This document shows, piece by piece, positions 37,601-50,700 of a stretch of DNA of 64,000 nucleotides. Position numbers and translations under genes: made by a program. The notes under the pieces are model-generated. The model was given only the letters and a program-made list of their open reading frames with translations. It had not been told where the DNA came from and did no database searches. Source of the DNA: Urechis unicinctus (lineage: Eukaryota > Annelida > Polychaeta > Xenopneusta > Urechidae); contig CM067353.1 of the NCBI GenBank assembly GCA_034190875.2, positions 33,881,175 through 33,945,174 of the forward strand, written 5' to 3'. Positions within the stretch are counted from its first letter, which is position 1, and each line of letters begins with the position of its first letter.

Positions 37601-38535
37601 TCACACATAGGCAGATTAAAGTAAGTAGGCATTGACGTCGCTATTAAAACCTAATCGTTATTGTTCAAAATGCAAACACCGCCATATATCATTTTGGTGG
37701 TGGCTACAGTTCATTTCCATTAAAATCGAGTACCACGGCTGCTTAACTATAAATGGCAAGACCGAATGAGGTTCCATTTTGTCCTTATTAAGCACAGAGC
37801 CGATTTAACGTTCTAGCCAAGTTGGTAAACATAGCTATTTGCGTTAGCACAAAATTGCTGATCAACAGTTATTTTATTTCATTTTAAGCACCCGCATCTA
37901 GATAAGCTATAATCCAGGCAAGCGTCCTGTTAACTGATCTATTTGCCGTCGCGAGTTAATATTACCACAGAGTATTCTGGATGCTGAATCATTGATGAAG
38001 CATCGACTTGTTCATAGTCAAGCTAACATATGGTGCCCTGCTCTTTACTGTGATAAGTGTCTACATCAATCTAGTTTGATGAATAATCCCCACGCGATAT
38101 AGCAAGCGATTTAAGGAGCTCATGATGATAGAAATGTCGTGAATAAGGCAAATGCTCAACGTATTATGCGAGACGTAATTAATTGATTAATAAATGTAGC
38201 AAATTAATTCAAGAACAATAACATAACATTGTAATGCGGGAAGAACTTAGTTGCGGAACAAGTGTACCGGTCAGTGATGTGTTCTACTTATAGACAACCA
38301 TCTTTCAGAATATAATCAACCTAAATATTGTGCTTCCATGAAATGAAAAACAACACCCTATTTTAATAATTATAAAAACGACATGGCTGCAAATATTCAT
38401 CAAATGAAAAAAAATCCATCTTACCTTAGAAATCGTCAAATCAAGTAGGTTTTACCTTTTTGTTAAAACTCTCGCCTGGCGAAAGTGAACTTTGCTTTCT
38501 TGGAAATTTATGCCTCTCCCAGTATCCGTAATGTG

Positions 38536-38536
<1 letters not shown>
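34661..38536. other. Long gene-free AT-rich stretch
   Basis: No recognised genes. A small tandem repeat of GCGTTACCA-type units (period 11-12) lies at about 35185-35217. The minus frame across 35259-35041 looks somewhat protein-like but has no domain. Confidence 0.5.
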
Positions 38537-38583
<47 letters not shown>

Positions 38584-38694
38584 TAGAGATATAGATATAT
38601 ATATATATATATATAGAGAGAGATATATATATATATATAGATATATATATATATATATATATATAGATATATATATATATAGAGATATATATAT

Positions 38695-38743
<49 letters not shown>

Positions 38744-38986
38744 CATAGATATATATATATATAGAGATATATATATAGATATATAGAGAGGATATATATA
38801 TATATATATCATATATATAGAGAGAGATGTCATATATATATATATATATATATAGATATGCCTATATAGATATATATATATAGATATATATATAGAGAGA
38901 TATATCTATATATATAGATATATATATATCTATATATATATATATATATATATCTATATATCTCTATATATATATATATATATATA

Positions 38987-39048
<62 letters not shown>
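38537..39048. repeat. Large TA/GATA array with inverted halves
   Basis: The left half (to about 38830) contains GAGA, GATA and AGAG interruptions. The right half (about 38890-38970) contains the complementary TCTC and TATC words. The 512-bp array is therefore an approximate inverted repeat able to fold on itself. Long Y/I frames here are artefacts. Confidence 0.95.
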
Positions 39049-39050
<2 letters not shown>

Positions 39051-41984
39051 CGTGACCCCAAAATATTAATTGTAACCTAAGGGCTAAATAACCTATATCG
39101 ATTGGTTTTTCAGTTGAATCGACGTGCATTGTATTGAAATCTCCTGCTGTCTGCACTGATATTATTTTCATCAACAGGTTTTATTAGGCTTGTAATAACT
39201 ATTAGACATGACCAGCATGCTTTTCCTCCACCAGCCAGATTGAATTAATTTATTCCCGTTAAAATGATAATGGTCAGCTATATTATCTTAGCTCGGATTC
39301 CGGTTTCTTAATTATTGTTTCGCCTAAAAGCCAAAACCTTAAAACAATACTAATCCTTGGATAAGATGAAGTAGTAATGGAAGGTATGGTACCTGTACGT
39401 GATTGTAAATTGGATCACACGCATGCCGAGACAGTGTAACTTATGTTTGACTTACAAATAACCATCTACGCTTTCACCAGCAAGCATGCTCGTAACGTCA
39501 ATGGTGTCTTAACCTTCTGTAAAATAACCTGTTCGATAAAAGTGCAAATAAAACACAAACTTGACCGATTGTACAGTATTACGAGTATTTTGTTTATTTG
39601 CAATAAATGGGTTAATTTGTGTGTTCTTAAGTAAAAAAGTCGTATCACCTCGTTCTGTGCCACTCGCTCATTGCGACACAAATACTAACTTCAACCTGCA
39701 TTCCTCGATGCTATCAAAATAAATATGGTATTACTGCGTGAAAAGTGAAACATATTAACCTAAAAGTAAGTTTGCTGGAATGCAAAGAGAAAATAGTTCA
39801 TGGATGCTGGTGCAACATGCCATTGAGCATCGTGAGAAGGTCAAGGTGAATACTCCTGTATGTAAGCCTATAAATGTCAGTAGTTAATGATACAATTATG
39901 CAAGGAAAATTAATTGAAATTACTCCTGTTCATCAACGCTGCACATGCTAGGCCGATAAGCTGCTCTGGTAATAATCTAAATCTTTTTTATTGAAAATGT
40001 CGGATTTAATAATCCCAACTTGCTATTACATTAACACATCTATAATTCTGTATCTATCTAGTCCTCTCCGGCTCTAGATTGTCCTTCATTATCCTACGTC
40101 ATCTTTGTTTTGCATCATGCCAAAGGCATTGGTGGACGTGTTGGGAACGGCAAGGGAAATACAGATAGGTTTCTTCATTGGTGCTATGCCATACCCGTAC
40201 AGCAAAACTTCAATTTCCTGCTGCTTAATGCGAACTTTTTCGCATTTGTGATTGATCTGTAGTTTAATTTACAAATCAAAATTCATGCTAGTGAATGGAT
40301 TTTATTATTGTACAAATACATTTTCGTACTATCTATTCTTATGCACTCGAGGACGCGTCCTGGTATATGGTACGCAATTACGGATAGCAGATGTTCAAAT
40401 TACATTAATCATTACTTATATCATAAAGGTCTCAAAATGCAGTTTAGCACGTACGCAGCAAATATGGACAAAATATTAATGGTCCCTGAAAAGCTCACCA
40501 ATGCACATTGCTACTCTCGATTAGAAGCTTGCAAGGATGTGCGTCCATATCATGTTTTTTTGTATGGAGAGCAATTCGCATATTTCTATCATAAACGAAC
40601 TTATCATATACACATCATCTTCTAGACGCATTCGATTATAATCATAACTGTCGATTTACGACTATTATCTCTGTTCTGATTGCAACAATGAAACTAGCCG
40701 TCGTGAACATCCCACAAGGCCATTATTGGATTAAATGGTGGAGGGTATGATTCAGATTTAGGCATAACCAAATAACATGAACGACAGACAATGAGATTAT
40801 AAAACAAGTCGCACATTCAATTGAAGACGCATCTCCAAACAAAAGTTTACAATTATCGCAAGCATTCAAAACTCTTCCGTACAAATGTGTGCATTACAAA
40901 AATTATTCCAGCTTAATATTCCTGCATATCAACTGACTGTTTGCCGAACGGTTTTTTTTAAAGAATCCTGCTTGCGTTATTTTTAAGTGAAAAGCGCCCT
41001 TCAAAGGTATTAACCCCATATTTTCCGTATAGAGTAATAAAGCATAATCAGCTTCCATAATATACTGGCAAATTTATTTCCTTATTGTACTTAATCGACA
41101 GTAAATATGCTGACCAATAGGGTTATACGGCAGGTATCAATCACAAAACACTGTAGTGAAACAAGAAAACAGAATAAATAGTTACAAAGATGAAGAATCA
41201 CGGACAGGAACGCTAGCTTCATTCCCTGCGGCAACACTGTTGCGTCATCATAGATAAAACTTTAAACGTGATATAATGTCATGGTCGAAGGCAAATGCTC
41301 TAGCGTTATAATCAGCAGTACTACAGAAATAGATGAATCACTGAATCATAAATCAGCTTATGTCGATCGTGTTTTAGGCAACCCCATAAAAGAGCAATAT
41401 TTCAAGGACAAATAATGCAGTGCCGTTACATATGCTGCGCAAATAATAACACAGAGTAACAGTGTACAAAAGTTTATCATAAACAAATTGGGATCCCACA
41501 TAAAGTAGCCCTTTTCGTGCTTACGTGGTACAGCATTTAACAAATACAAAAAGTAATGACTGGATCTATGTCAAATGTATGAAATAGTATTCGTTCATAA
41601 TTAAACATGCAGTCATTCATCTATTTCTCCTAGCTTGTAATCGAATAAGCAATTACACAGTGATGACTGCACTAATGCGCCTACCCATAACAAAATGTGC
41701 ATTGCATAGATGGCACTTATATATTAAACATTAGTAAGTACATTATTTATTGTCCCCTGCGTCAGTGTAACTGTAGAAAAAAGCACATCAAACTTTGGAT
41801 AGCCTACAGCTATATACACCGAGACCACTTTGCGCAGAATAGAATAATAAAGTTTAAGTAGGTCTCAATAGAACTGCTTTTCCTATAACAAGCTTAATGA
41901 AAAAACGTTAAAAATAACGAACAAATAGCATATCATTGTGAAGCCAGACTTGTGAAGCCAAGTATGATAACAAAACCGTGGTTA
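39049..41984. other. Long gene-free AT-rich stretch
   Basis: Nothing recognised. The 105-codon frame at 40308-40625 has no known domain. Confidence 0.5.
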
Positions 41985-42372
41985 ATTGTCCGTTGTCAGT
42001 GTTTGATGGCTAAGTTACAAACCTCACCGCAGCTATACATGTCACAATAAATATGTTTTATCTAGTTCCCAGAGCGATAAAACGGAAGTATTTATGCGCT
42101 CTATGGTAACCGCTTGTGATAGCGATGTCGATACACATGAGCTGGAAAACAAATTGATAACGTTATTTAACAACCAACCACTGATTGTATATTGCTTAAT
42201 ATAGGTCTGGCATGCATTGGCCTGGCCTGCCATGATTACGGGTCAGAACACAATTCGAGTTATGACACTAATATAGTATCACATGTTCATGCAATGATAT
42301 TTTGTTCTTAATTACCTTCATGGCCATAGAGGTTAATGCTTGTGGCAGTAAGTGCTATGCCTATTTTCGGAA
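41985..42372 (+). repeat. Dispersed repeat family A, copy 1
   Basis: Collinear with 56826-57197 in the same orientation. Shared blocks are TCC.TTG.CAGTGTTT, CTCACC.CAGC, AGTTCCCAGAGC, CTCTATGGTAA / CTCCATGGTAA, GCATGCAT, GATTA.GGGTCAGA.CA, TATG.CAC and AATGCTATGCC / AGTGCTATGCC. About 370 bp long with moderate divergence. No tail or terminal repeats identified; the right edge is near a TA array. Confidence 0.82.
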
Positions 42373-42429
42373 GATACATATAGATGTATTTTCATATATG
42401 AACATATATGTCGAAACATACATATAAAT

Positions 42430-42690
<261 letters not shown>

Positions 42691-42707
42691 GCTCCGAATC
42701 TGTTTTG

Positions 42708-42783
42708 TTTGAAATAAAAATATTCCGAACGCTTTTTCTTATGCGTTTGAAATAAAAATATTTCGATCGCTTTTTCTTATGCG
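42708..42783 (+). repeat. Two-unit 38-bp tandem repeat
   Basis: TTTGAAATAAAAATATT and CGCTTTTTCTTATGCG are repeated exactly with period 38; the units (42708-42745 and 42746-42783) differ at about two positions. They lie 20 bp from the TA array. Confidence 0.92.
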
Positions 42784-43106
42784 GTAACATGCAAAATGAC
42801 AATCAAATAGATAGATAGAGAGTAAATGTACTTAAACTACATTCTTATTAGGATATTAGAATAATGTATGTCCAGTGATTAAGATGCAGTCGAGGTGACA
42901 TTTATTTTTGCTGATACTATACGATATATTTAATACAAATTTTTAGGCATTAAATGTTATGCATGTTAGTTGTACTTTGCTTATATTTGCTTCGCTAATC
43001 ATAGATTCGCTACTTATGTATTCATTGGAATCTGTCGCAATTTGGTGAAACAGGCTTTGCAAATATGAAATAAACATAAGCTTGATTCACAATGAGCCAT
43101 CCGTCC

Positions 43107-43130
43107 CAAAAATGTCATTGGACATTTTTG
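43107..43130. repeat. Perfect 10-bp hairpin
   Basis: CAAAAATGTC, loop ATTG, GACATTTTTG. No flanking U-run or gene links it to termination or a known structure. Confidence 0.75.
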
Positions 43131-46100
43131 AATATGATCTGGTGTTAATGTAATTATATGCTAGCGTTCTCTCTACCACGTTTTTAGTGACAGTCGTAGC
43201 ACCTTAAGATAAACCACTAATGATCGTACAACACATAATAATATGCTTCAGAATTTCATCACACACGGTTTTCACTAGGAATTCGAAATACCGGATTAGT
43301 CATCACCTTGATCTACCCCCGCACTATCTATATTTTATCTCGATCATTTTAAGCAAAGTGTTATTGCATATTTCTCATGGATTGAATAGCATTGATGAAA
43401 TGAGTCAGACATTACTGCTGCATTGTGATATGGCAGTATCTGACACGGTTTTAATTTTACAATATCTTAAACTTACACACACGATCGACAGATTACATTT
43501 GTTCTCAGCATAATATGATGTAAGAAGTTCCGTAATCATTACAATCATTTATCTTATGTAATTAACAGCTACATATACCTCACGTGAAGCCTCCTGTAGA
43601 ACAATATACAGGAAGAAAATGGTTTATTTCAAACAACGTGACGACAAGCTACTCGCACCGTGAATCACGTTTATATATTGTTATCAAATTAAGAATGGTA
43701 AGCGACACAAAAATGTAATAAAGGCAATATTGCATGGCTACAATCGCGCCTATTAATGACTCCTAGAATGTGAAGACGTCTTGAGGTAGTACTTGTTCAC
43801 AGAAAAGAGATTAACTGTCAGAAGATTGAAAGTACTCGTGACATTCAGATGTTAGGCACAAACATGGCTTTCCAAAGCAATAGCATGAATCTTTGGCAAT
43901 ACACAAGTCAACCTGCGTATTTCTCACATCCTAAACAGACCTAAGACGTTAGCATTTCCCCTTTGTATAGAAAAAACGTCAGACCGCACGGGACAACGGA
44001 TGCAGCGAAGCTTTTTGTGTGCGCATTTGTATTTGTGAATAGGATCAAGCTCTTTTATCGTCCTAAATCGGAGAAAATAGTGCGATGCCGAAGTCTTCTG
44101 AAAGGAGTGGAGGAGCAAGCAATATTTTGCATGGATTGAATACGAAATTATATCATAATCTTGCCGCAAGAAAAGGTAGTCGCTTTCTATTTTCCGAATA
44201 TTTTCTTTTGTTGATCAAGCTGTTATCGTGCTTCATTGGAGTACGGTACATCTGTAAGTACTTTTCCTGTTGATCATAAGCTACTCGTAAATCTTGATAG
44301 GTACGATCTCAACTTGAATTATATGAATACATTGATAATGCATAATTACGTCTTTCATATGTGAAGCTAGGCACTATTTGTGCAACTAACATTACATTTT
44401 GCTAATATGCGTTTTCACCACACACGGTGTACGTGGTGGAGTTGTCACGGAAATTCCAAATCACGTTACAACGGATGAACCAGCAAATAATTTAGCGATT
44501 ACCAAAATTAGGCAAGCATATTTTTTGGCCGATATGCATAATGCTTCACGTGAACGCACGGTTCTTTTTTAAATCGAAACTGCTATGTTTATGCATTTAC
44601 GTTTGAAGAACCTGGTAAAGGTTAGTTCAAATTGAGAGGGCTTTACATATACTGTTCTGCTAATGCAATGTCTAAAACGTGACAAACCCCTACGGCGAGG
44701 AATTATGACAGTAAAGCCAATGACAGAAAAACACAGCCCAATGCAGCATGCCTCACCCTGCTTGCAGGGTATATTAATTAAGCTAAAGAAATAAACGAGG
44801 CCCGAAGGGCAAATATCACGAGGCTGTTTTCGCCGCCCATTTTGTTGTTAATGTACAGGCACCGGTCGGTACCAAACCATCCTAAACATGTTTGTCTAGT
44901 CTTACGCAATGAACAATGCATGTTATTTGTTATAATGATTTCCATGAACATTGACAGGTTGTGAAACAGGGAACAGCCACCTAAACGCCTTAATTCAGTG
45001 TGGATCACCACTTTAATATATAATTTTTTATGTCTCCGAACGCAATAGCAGAAGACAAGCAATAAACACGAAACAAGTGAGGTTTAGCGAACATAGTACT
45101 TTCATTATTTAACTTGGTCTACTATACTTGATACGCGCCACTCGATTTTGCTTCACCCAGAGTCTTTATCACTTGTTGCAAGTGATATATAATCAGATGC
45201 TAAAACGATAATGCGCAGCATATATCCAGTTACTTCACCGTAAATGTTCTTATTCTGCTGGTGAGATTTATAACGGGGTTAATACAGTCAGAACACATAG
45301 CCATAGACTACCGCAGCGGAGTGATAGTACCTGTTATATGCTCATTTCAGTTATATATTGTTGTCGTGATGGAACCTTGTCTTATATGGCACTTTCATTA
45401 AATATACTGACCATTGTACCATTACCTCTGAGAAACATTTCAACTCTGATACCAACCACTATTACGCTTTCCGCTTTCGCCATGGTATGGGCATCGCTGA
45501 AGGAAAATAAAGGTATGATCCAGTCAAATAGGAGAGCATTCAATCCACAGAAAGCCAATTTGACAACTGGGTTAGGTTTGAGATACACATCATTACTGCT
45601 ACAAACAAGACGGCATGTAAACAAATGATCTCCTCTCATTTTATATAAATATTAATAAATAATAGCAAGTTGATTTGATAACATTCCGGTTCGGCTCTAT
45701 CGACCGTCTTGTACACCACAAGCTACTTACAGTGTTGCATAGTACGGCGCCTACAAAGACAGGTTAAGACATTTTGGTCGAATTATTACCTATATTGGGA
45801 AACCTATCATAGCCAGTTACGGATATAAAGCTGGATTCCTTGCACGTTTTATAGGCAGGGTCGAATTAGCATATTTACATCCTGACGCCACAATGACGTT
45901 TCAATCTTAAATGTGTTTGCTTAATTGGGTCATGGTGCTGTGGATAGGCAAACATATAGCATCGATGATTTGATTACCCTCTTACTGAGTATTTCTTCCA
46001 CAAACATTGACCCATGGGTCCATGCAATTTGAGACGTACGGGCTGCATCGTTGCAAATTGTGACGATATGTGGGCGCGCTCCAGGTCAAAAGGCGTCGAT

Positions 46101-47556
46101 AATCAATGAAACAAAAATAACCACAAGAAGCTGAAAAGAAGATGGAATAGATTTATTGATTAAATCAGCACAATGTGTGTCGCTATTGCAATGATTCTCT
46201 ATTTACCAGCAAGCCAAGTTTGCAAACATGTCTTGTCACGGTTGCCAAACTCTAATGGGGTTATTTTAACGTTCCTAGTATTCGTTTGCAGAGATGAAAA
46301 AGACTTTTTATAGTGCTTTGCTCTGTGGTCCAATATAAATGCCTTATTTGTGATGCATTCAGTTACACAGGACGTTTGGGGATATACAACTGACAGCAAG
46401 AGATGGCCAAACCAAAGCGTATTTGTCATTAAGAGAAATATGATTTGTGTCGCAAAATTCGGCACGTGGACAATTATTTGAATTGATGAGATGGTTGTTT
46501 GCTGACACCAGCAAACTGTACTATGTGACACAAGCATAATCTCATTGCCAGATCAAAGCATCACATCACATTAACACTTCCTTGAAAGTCCATGTCCTTG
46601 TAATGATGATCCTAGTATTGTTTTCTGGCTCTGGTTTACCCATTACAAAATATGAAAAAATTATATACCGCCATGTACGATAATATGCACGATACCACAT
46701 ATACACAGGGTATTGGCAAACATATGTTCCGGAGAAAATATATCTTCATGCCAAAGACCATGCACTCCGTGGAAATTTTAGAAAATACCTAGATATAACT
46801 TATTTGTATAATCAATCTTCCCGATAGCCACTGGTGCTGGTTAAAATGTTCGAACATCCAAATATGGTTTTTTATTTAAGAGGATACGATATTCGATGCG
46901 GTAACCAAAGTAAGGTTAATAAGCTCTATCTATGTTTTCAATTTAATGTACATGATTTGTTTGTTAGATGTGCGATGCGTTCGCTCTATGAATACATGCA
47001 CCGCCTTTTTGGCTCAAACTAAAATCAATCGCTCAAATATTTAATCCTTCAAACGTATAGGAAAGTGCCTCACATTGAACCTAATGCGAGTATTTTGGGG
47101 TGCATTTGTACTAACGTTACATCTTTTGAGTATTAAGCTGTTCATCGTTGCCCAGATAATAATTGAATGAATATACATTTACAATGTTGCTTAGGCAATA
47201 GCAAAGCGATCACACATCTGACAAGCTCGCTAATCACTGCAGACCTTCCCATAGGCTGCATCAACATGAAAGCTGTTCCACGCTTTGTAGCAACTTCGTG
47301 GTATCTAAATTGTTGCTTGCCACTCATAACTAAGCAGCCATGATACAAGATTACTGACGCCACGACAAGGAAGATATATGGTGGTATTTGAATGTTGAGC
47401 AGACTCGACTATGTTGCCCTGGTGCCGGCATAGCTAAGCCAATATGATAAAGATACGCGCGGTGGCATTCGCTCGTCCTTGTTAGTGGAGAAAGTAATCA
47501 CATTTGTTGCAAATATTTTGTCATGATCCAGCTACGTTTTGTGAAGTTTTGCGGCA
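43131..47556. other. Long gene-free AT-rich stretch
   Basis: No recognised genes. Around 45338-45639 both strands are open for 85-96 codons with hydrophobic stretches, but no receptor signature is convincing. A plus frame at 44085-44273 (MPKSSERSGGAS...) starts with an ATG but is unidentified. Confidence 0.5.
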
Positions 47557-47724
47557 ATGCGGTTGAGACTGGATAACAAGTTCGTGCCGTTCTGCGGAAG
47601 AAATGTTGTCCGGCGTCAGTGGGTGCAGAAACAAAAGGCCGAGGAATACAGGGATATGTTTATGGTGTTTATCGACAACGGGATGAACAACGGGTCATCA
47701 ATCAATCCAATTGGACACTTATGA
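47557..47724 (+). CDS. Small unidentified ORF with coding-like composition
   Basis: Fifty-five codons from ATG to TGA. The peptide is highly charged in the middle (VVRRQWVQKQKAEEYRDMF), followed by MVFIDNGMNNGSS. The underlying DNA (about 47540-47700) is GC-richer than its flanks and avoids the low-complexity look of chance frames here. No signal peptide or membrane segment is visible, and no family is recognised. It could be a 3' terminal exon or a transposon fragment. Confidence 0.25.
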   Translation: MRLRLDNKFVPFCGRNVVRRQWVQKQKAEEYRDMFMVFIDNGMNNGSSINPIGHL

Positions 47725-50700
47725 TTCTATGCAAGCAGGGGATAATCAGGTGCAAAATAGGCCAATTACTAGTACATCTGTCCTCAAGAGCAAATCAATC
47801 ACGGTATTAGTTACAGGTTTTCCAACTATTTTTACGCAAAATGCTGCTATATGTTTTAAAATAGTGCTGTTGGTGCCAAATTGATTCTCAAGAAGTTCAG
47901 TAATATTTTTCAAATAATGTTCAGCTAACTTATGTGATTTGTATGCATCATACATATGTGTACAGCGCCAGAACATAGACTACAGGTGCGCAATTGGTGC
48001 ATTCTATCACTACAATCCAATGATGATAGCACTAGCTAGTTCCTGATGTTTTCCATAGTGGTAAAACTCACCGTAGGCTTCAGATGTGTATCAATAGCAA
48101 TACAATATGCTGTTACTTGTTATTTCAACTAATAAATAGTAGATATGTATGTAAATTTTATTGGTCACGAGCCATTCATACTCATAATAATCACTGCATG
48201 TAACCATACACAGATCATGGAAGGCTTAAAAATCATAGGTTTCTGTAGGTAACAACCCTCTGATTTAACCATGTGCATAGATAATTTCATATTGTTGGTG
48301 TCCCTAAAACAATATCATAAAAGTTTTACCCCCTCCCCCTACGTTGGATAAGAAAACATTGTATAGAACGAATCAACACTATTATACAGTCACTGTGATG
48401 GGTGATTATCGTGCAAATGGTTCATGTCTTCGGCTTCCTGCAGCGCTTGACAGTGCCTCAAAAGTCAATTCCATAGCTTGGTAATAACTGGCTAGGCACC
48501 TCAAATGTCGTATTATTTCGATCACCTGTCAATGGATGCGGACTTATGTTTCGCTGTAGTCACGTAGCTGCTCACACAGCCTATCATATATCACTCAGTG
48601 CTTTTGAAGCAGATGTAATGTATATCATGATTGATTAACGCACGCTTTGAGTACGCATCTACCCGACACATTGTTGTATGTTATGATTGCAAGCGATGTA
48701 TGTATTTGGTTTGTACCAATAGCAGGAATCTTCATGAATGCGACAACCCTTTGTACTGAGCCAAAGTGGTCGTAATATTGGGGTGGATGCGGTAGAGGGG
48801 TGAATTTAATATGTTAAGTAAAGAGAATCTCAAACATGGCGAGGTGATTTACCAAGAGAGAGCTCATGAAATATGCCAAAATACAGTATGCTACATTTTG
48901 TTTAATGCTGAAAGCGAAGAAAGACTACAGCGACGATAGCCATTTGCATGATAGAATTAGGCATATCATAATATGGTTAAATTACGCAATCTAGATCATA
49001 TGGGATATTAGATGTAAAGCAACGACAGACCAATTACAAGGGTTTGTTTAGTCTGAGACTGCCATATGTCAGCAAATAGATTTGCTTATGAATGATTCAT
49101 TATAAGACTCTCACATTCCTATAGCCCCGATTCGAACTTTTTATTTGCTCCGAACTTAAACTAGGATCTGGAAAGATTAACAGCCTCTTGGAATAACATG
49201 TACTTTCCTTAGAACGCTAATGAACAATATCAGGTGCTCCTTTTAATTATTTCCACACTTGAATATGTAGCTGACCCATAAAACAACTGCCATGCACATA
49301 TATTATTGCAGGGCTTTTATCTTCACGCTTATTAGGTGGATTCAGCGAATATCTTAAAATAAAGGTAAAGGTCTAGTAAGAGCAACTCTCACTGATGTTC
49401 ATATACATGAAAGACCGTTATATTTGTAATGTACAGTACATTACTATAACTGAAGTGCTCGAACCTCTGATGCAAACACGCGTACAATTTGATAATTAGA
49501 GCAGATGGTGCTGTTATTCACCATAATCGGTTTATTTTAAGTAAACAAGGTGGTACAAATGCTGTCAGAGTCAGGAAAAAAAGAAACTGTGCAAATCAGG
49601 AAAACCTAAATGGTTAAATAATCAACCCGCGAGTCTTAAGTCGTCGATTCCGATCCCGTTATGCAGGCGTGGGTTTTAGTTGACACCGACATGAAATTTC
49701 CATTACTTCACTGATCAACATTGCAGTTATTCTTCAATGGCAAAATAGTATTGACAAACCGGATTCTCGAATGTTTTAGTTGATGCATTCGACAGGAAAG
49801 GTAGCACTAGACAGATGTAACGGAACGAGCAGGTTTGACGTATTTGAGTTACCCGCCTCAATGTCTGGTGGAATACATTAACGCTAGAGTATGAGGCCCT
49901 AGCTTCAGTGTAATAACCATATCATGGGAACGTAAGGCTTTCTGTCTGCAGATATCTAGACTCATTATCAAAACATCTTATACATAACAGAGATATATAT
50001 GTCATAAATAAAGTATTCTGAAGTGTTCAAAATCCTCGTTATGTAGAGAGTACAGGATCAGCTTACGTGTGATATAATGAACACGCCGTGTATATGTTAT
50101 GGAAAACAATAATTATATTTCTGGTACCGAGTTTCGTAACGATTCGAATATTTTTAGAGCCAGTAAAATAATGACAGCCTCCCTCTACCTAACTCAAGTT
50201 AAAAATTCGTCAATCGACCAGGTAATCGGGCGATCGGAACTCGACCTATTTTGAGTGCTACCAATGTACAGCACATGTTTTAGTGAATTCTAAATCAGAA
50301 CAAGTCCGTGGTTGTATTTAAAGCCAGTTAGTTCGTTGAATAATTCAGAATAAGCATTGGGATCAGTAACATAACACATGTTCTGTTCAATCAGCTATCT
50401 CAAGCAAAAACAAAACCTCAGTTAATATACATAGGTTTCGTGGCCTCGACAAAAGGCCTGAAACATGATAACACTATATTTGATTACAAGGCTGCATTTA
50501 GCGTTAACCAAAGGTGTTGATTGGATGATGTTTAGCATCTGGTCATCACCTGATTTGATAGTGCAATTCAAGGCCTGCAACAGATGCTATGTACCTATAA
50601 GCTGTATCAATTGCATGGTATAAATTTAGTTCCTATAAACATATTGATTCATTCGGTTGTGACGGACGTAATAACGTTTTGTTTAACATGTAATAATGCA

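Noticed and set aside
45338-45639. Receptor-like membrane protein on either strand
   Set aside because: Hydrophobic stretches occur in both strands' frames, but no conserved receptor motif is seen, and two overlapping frames suggest chance.
49620-49675. tRNA-derived SINE head
   Set aside because: Only a T-arm-like phrase; no convincing A box or repeat copies seen in the window.
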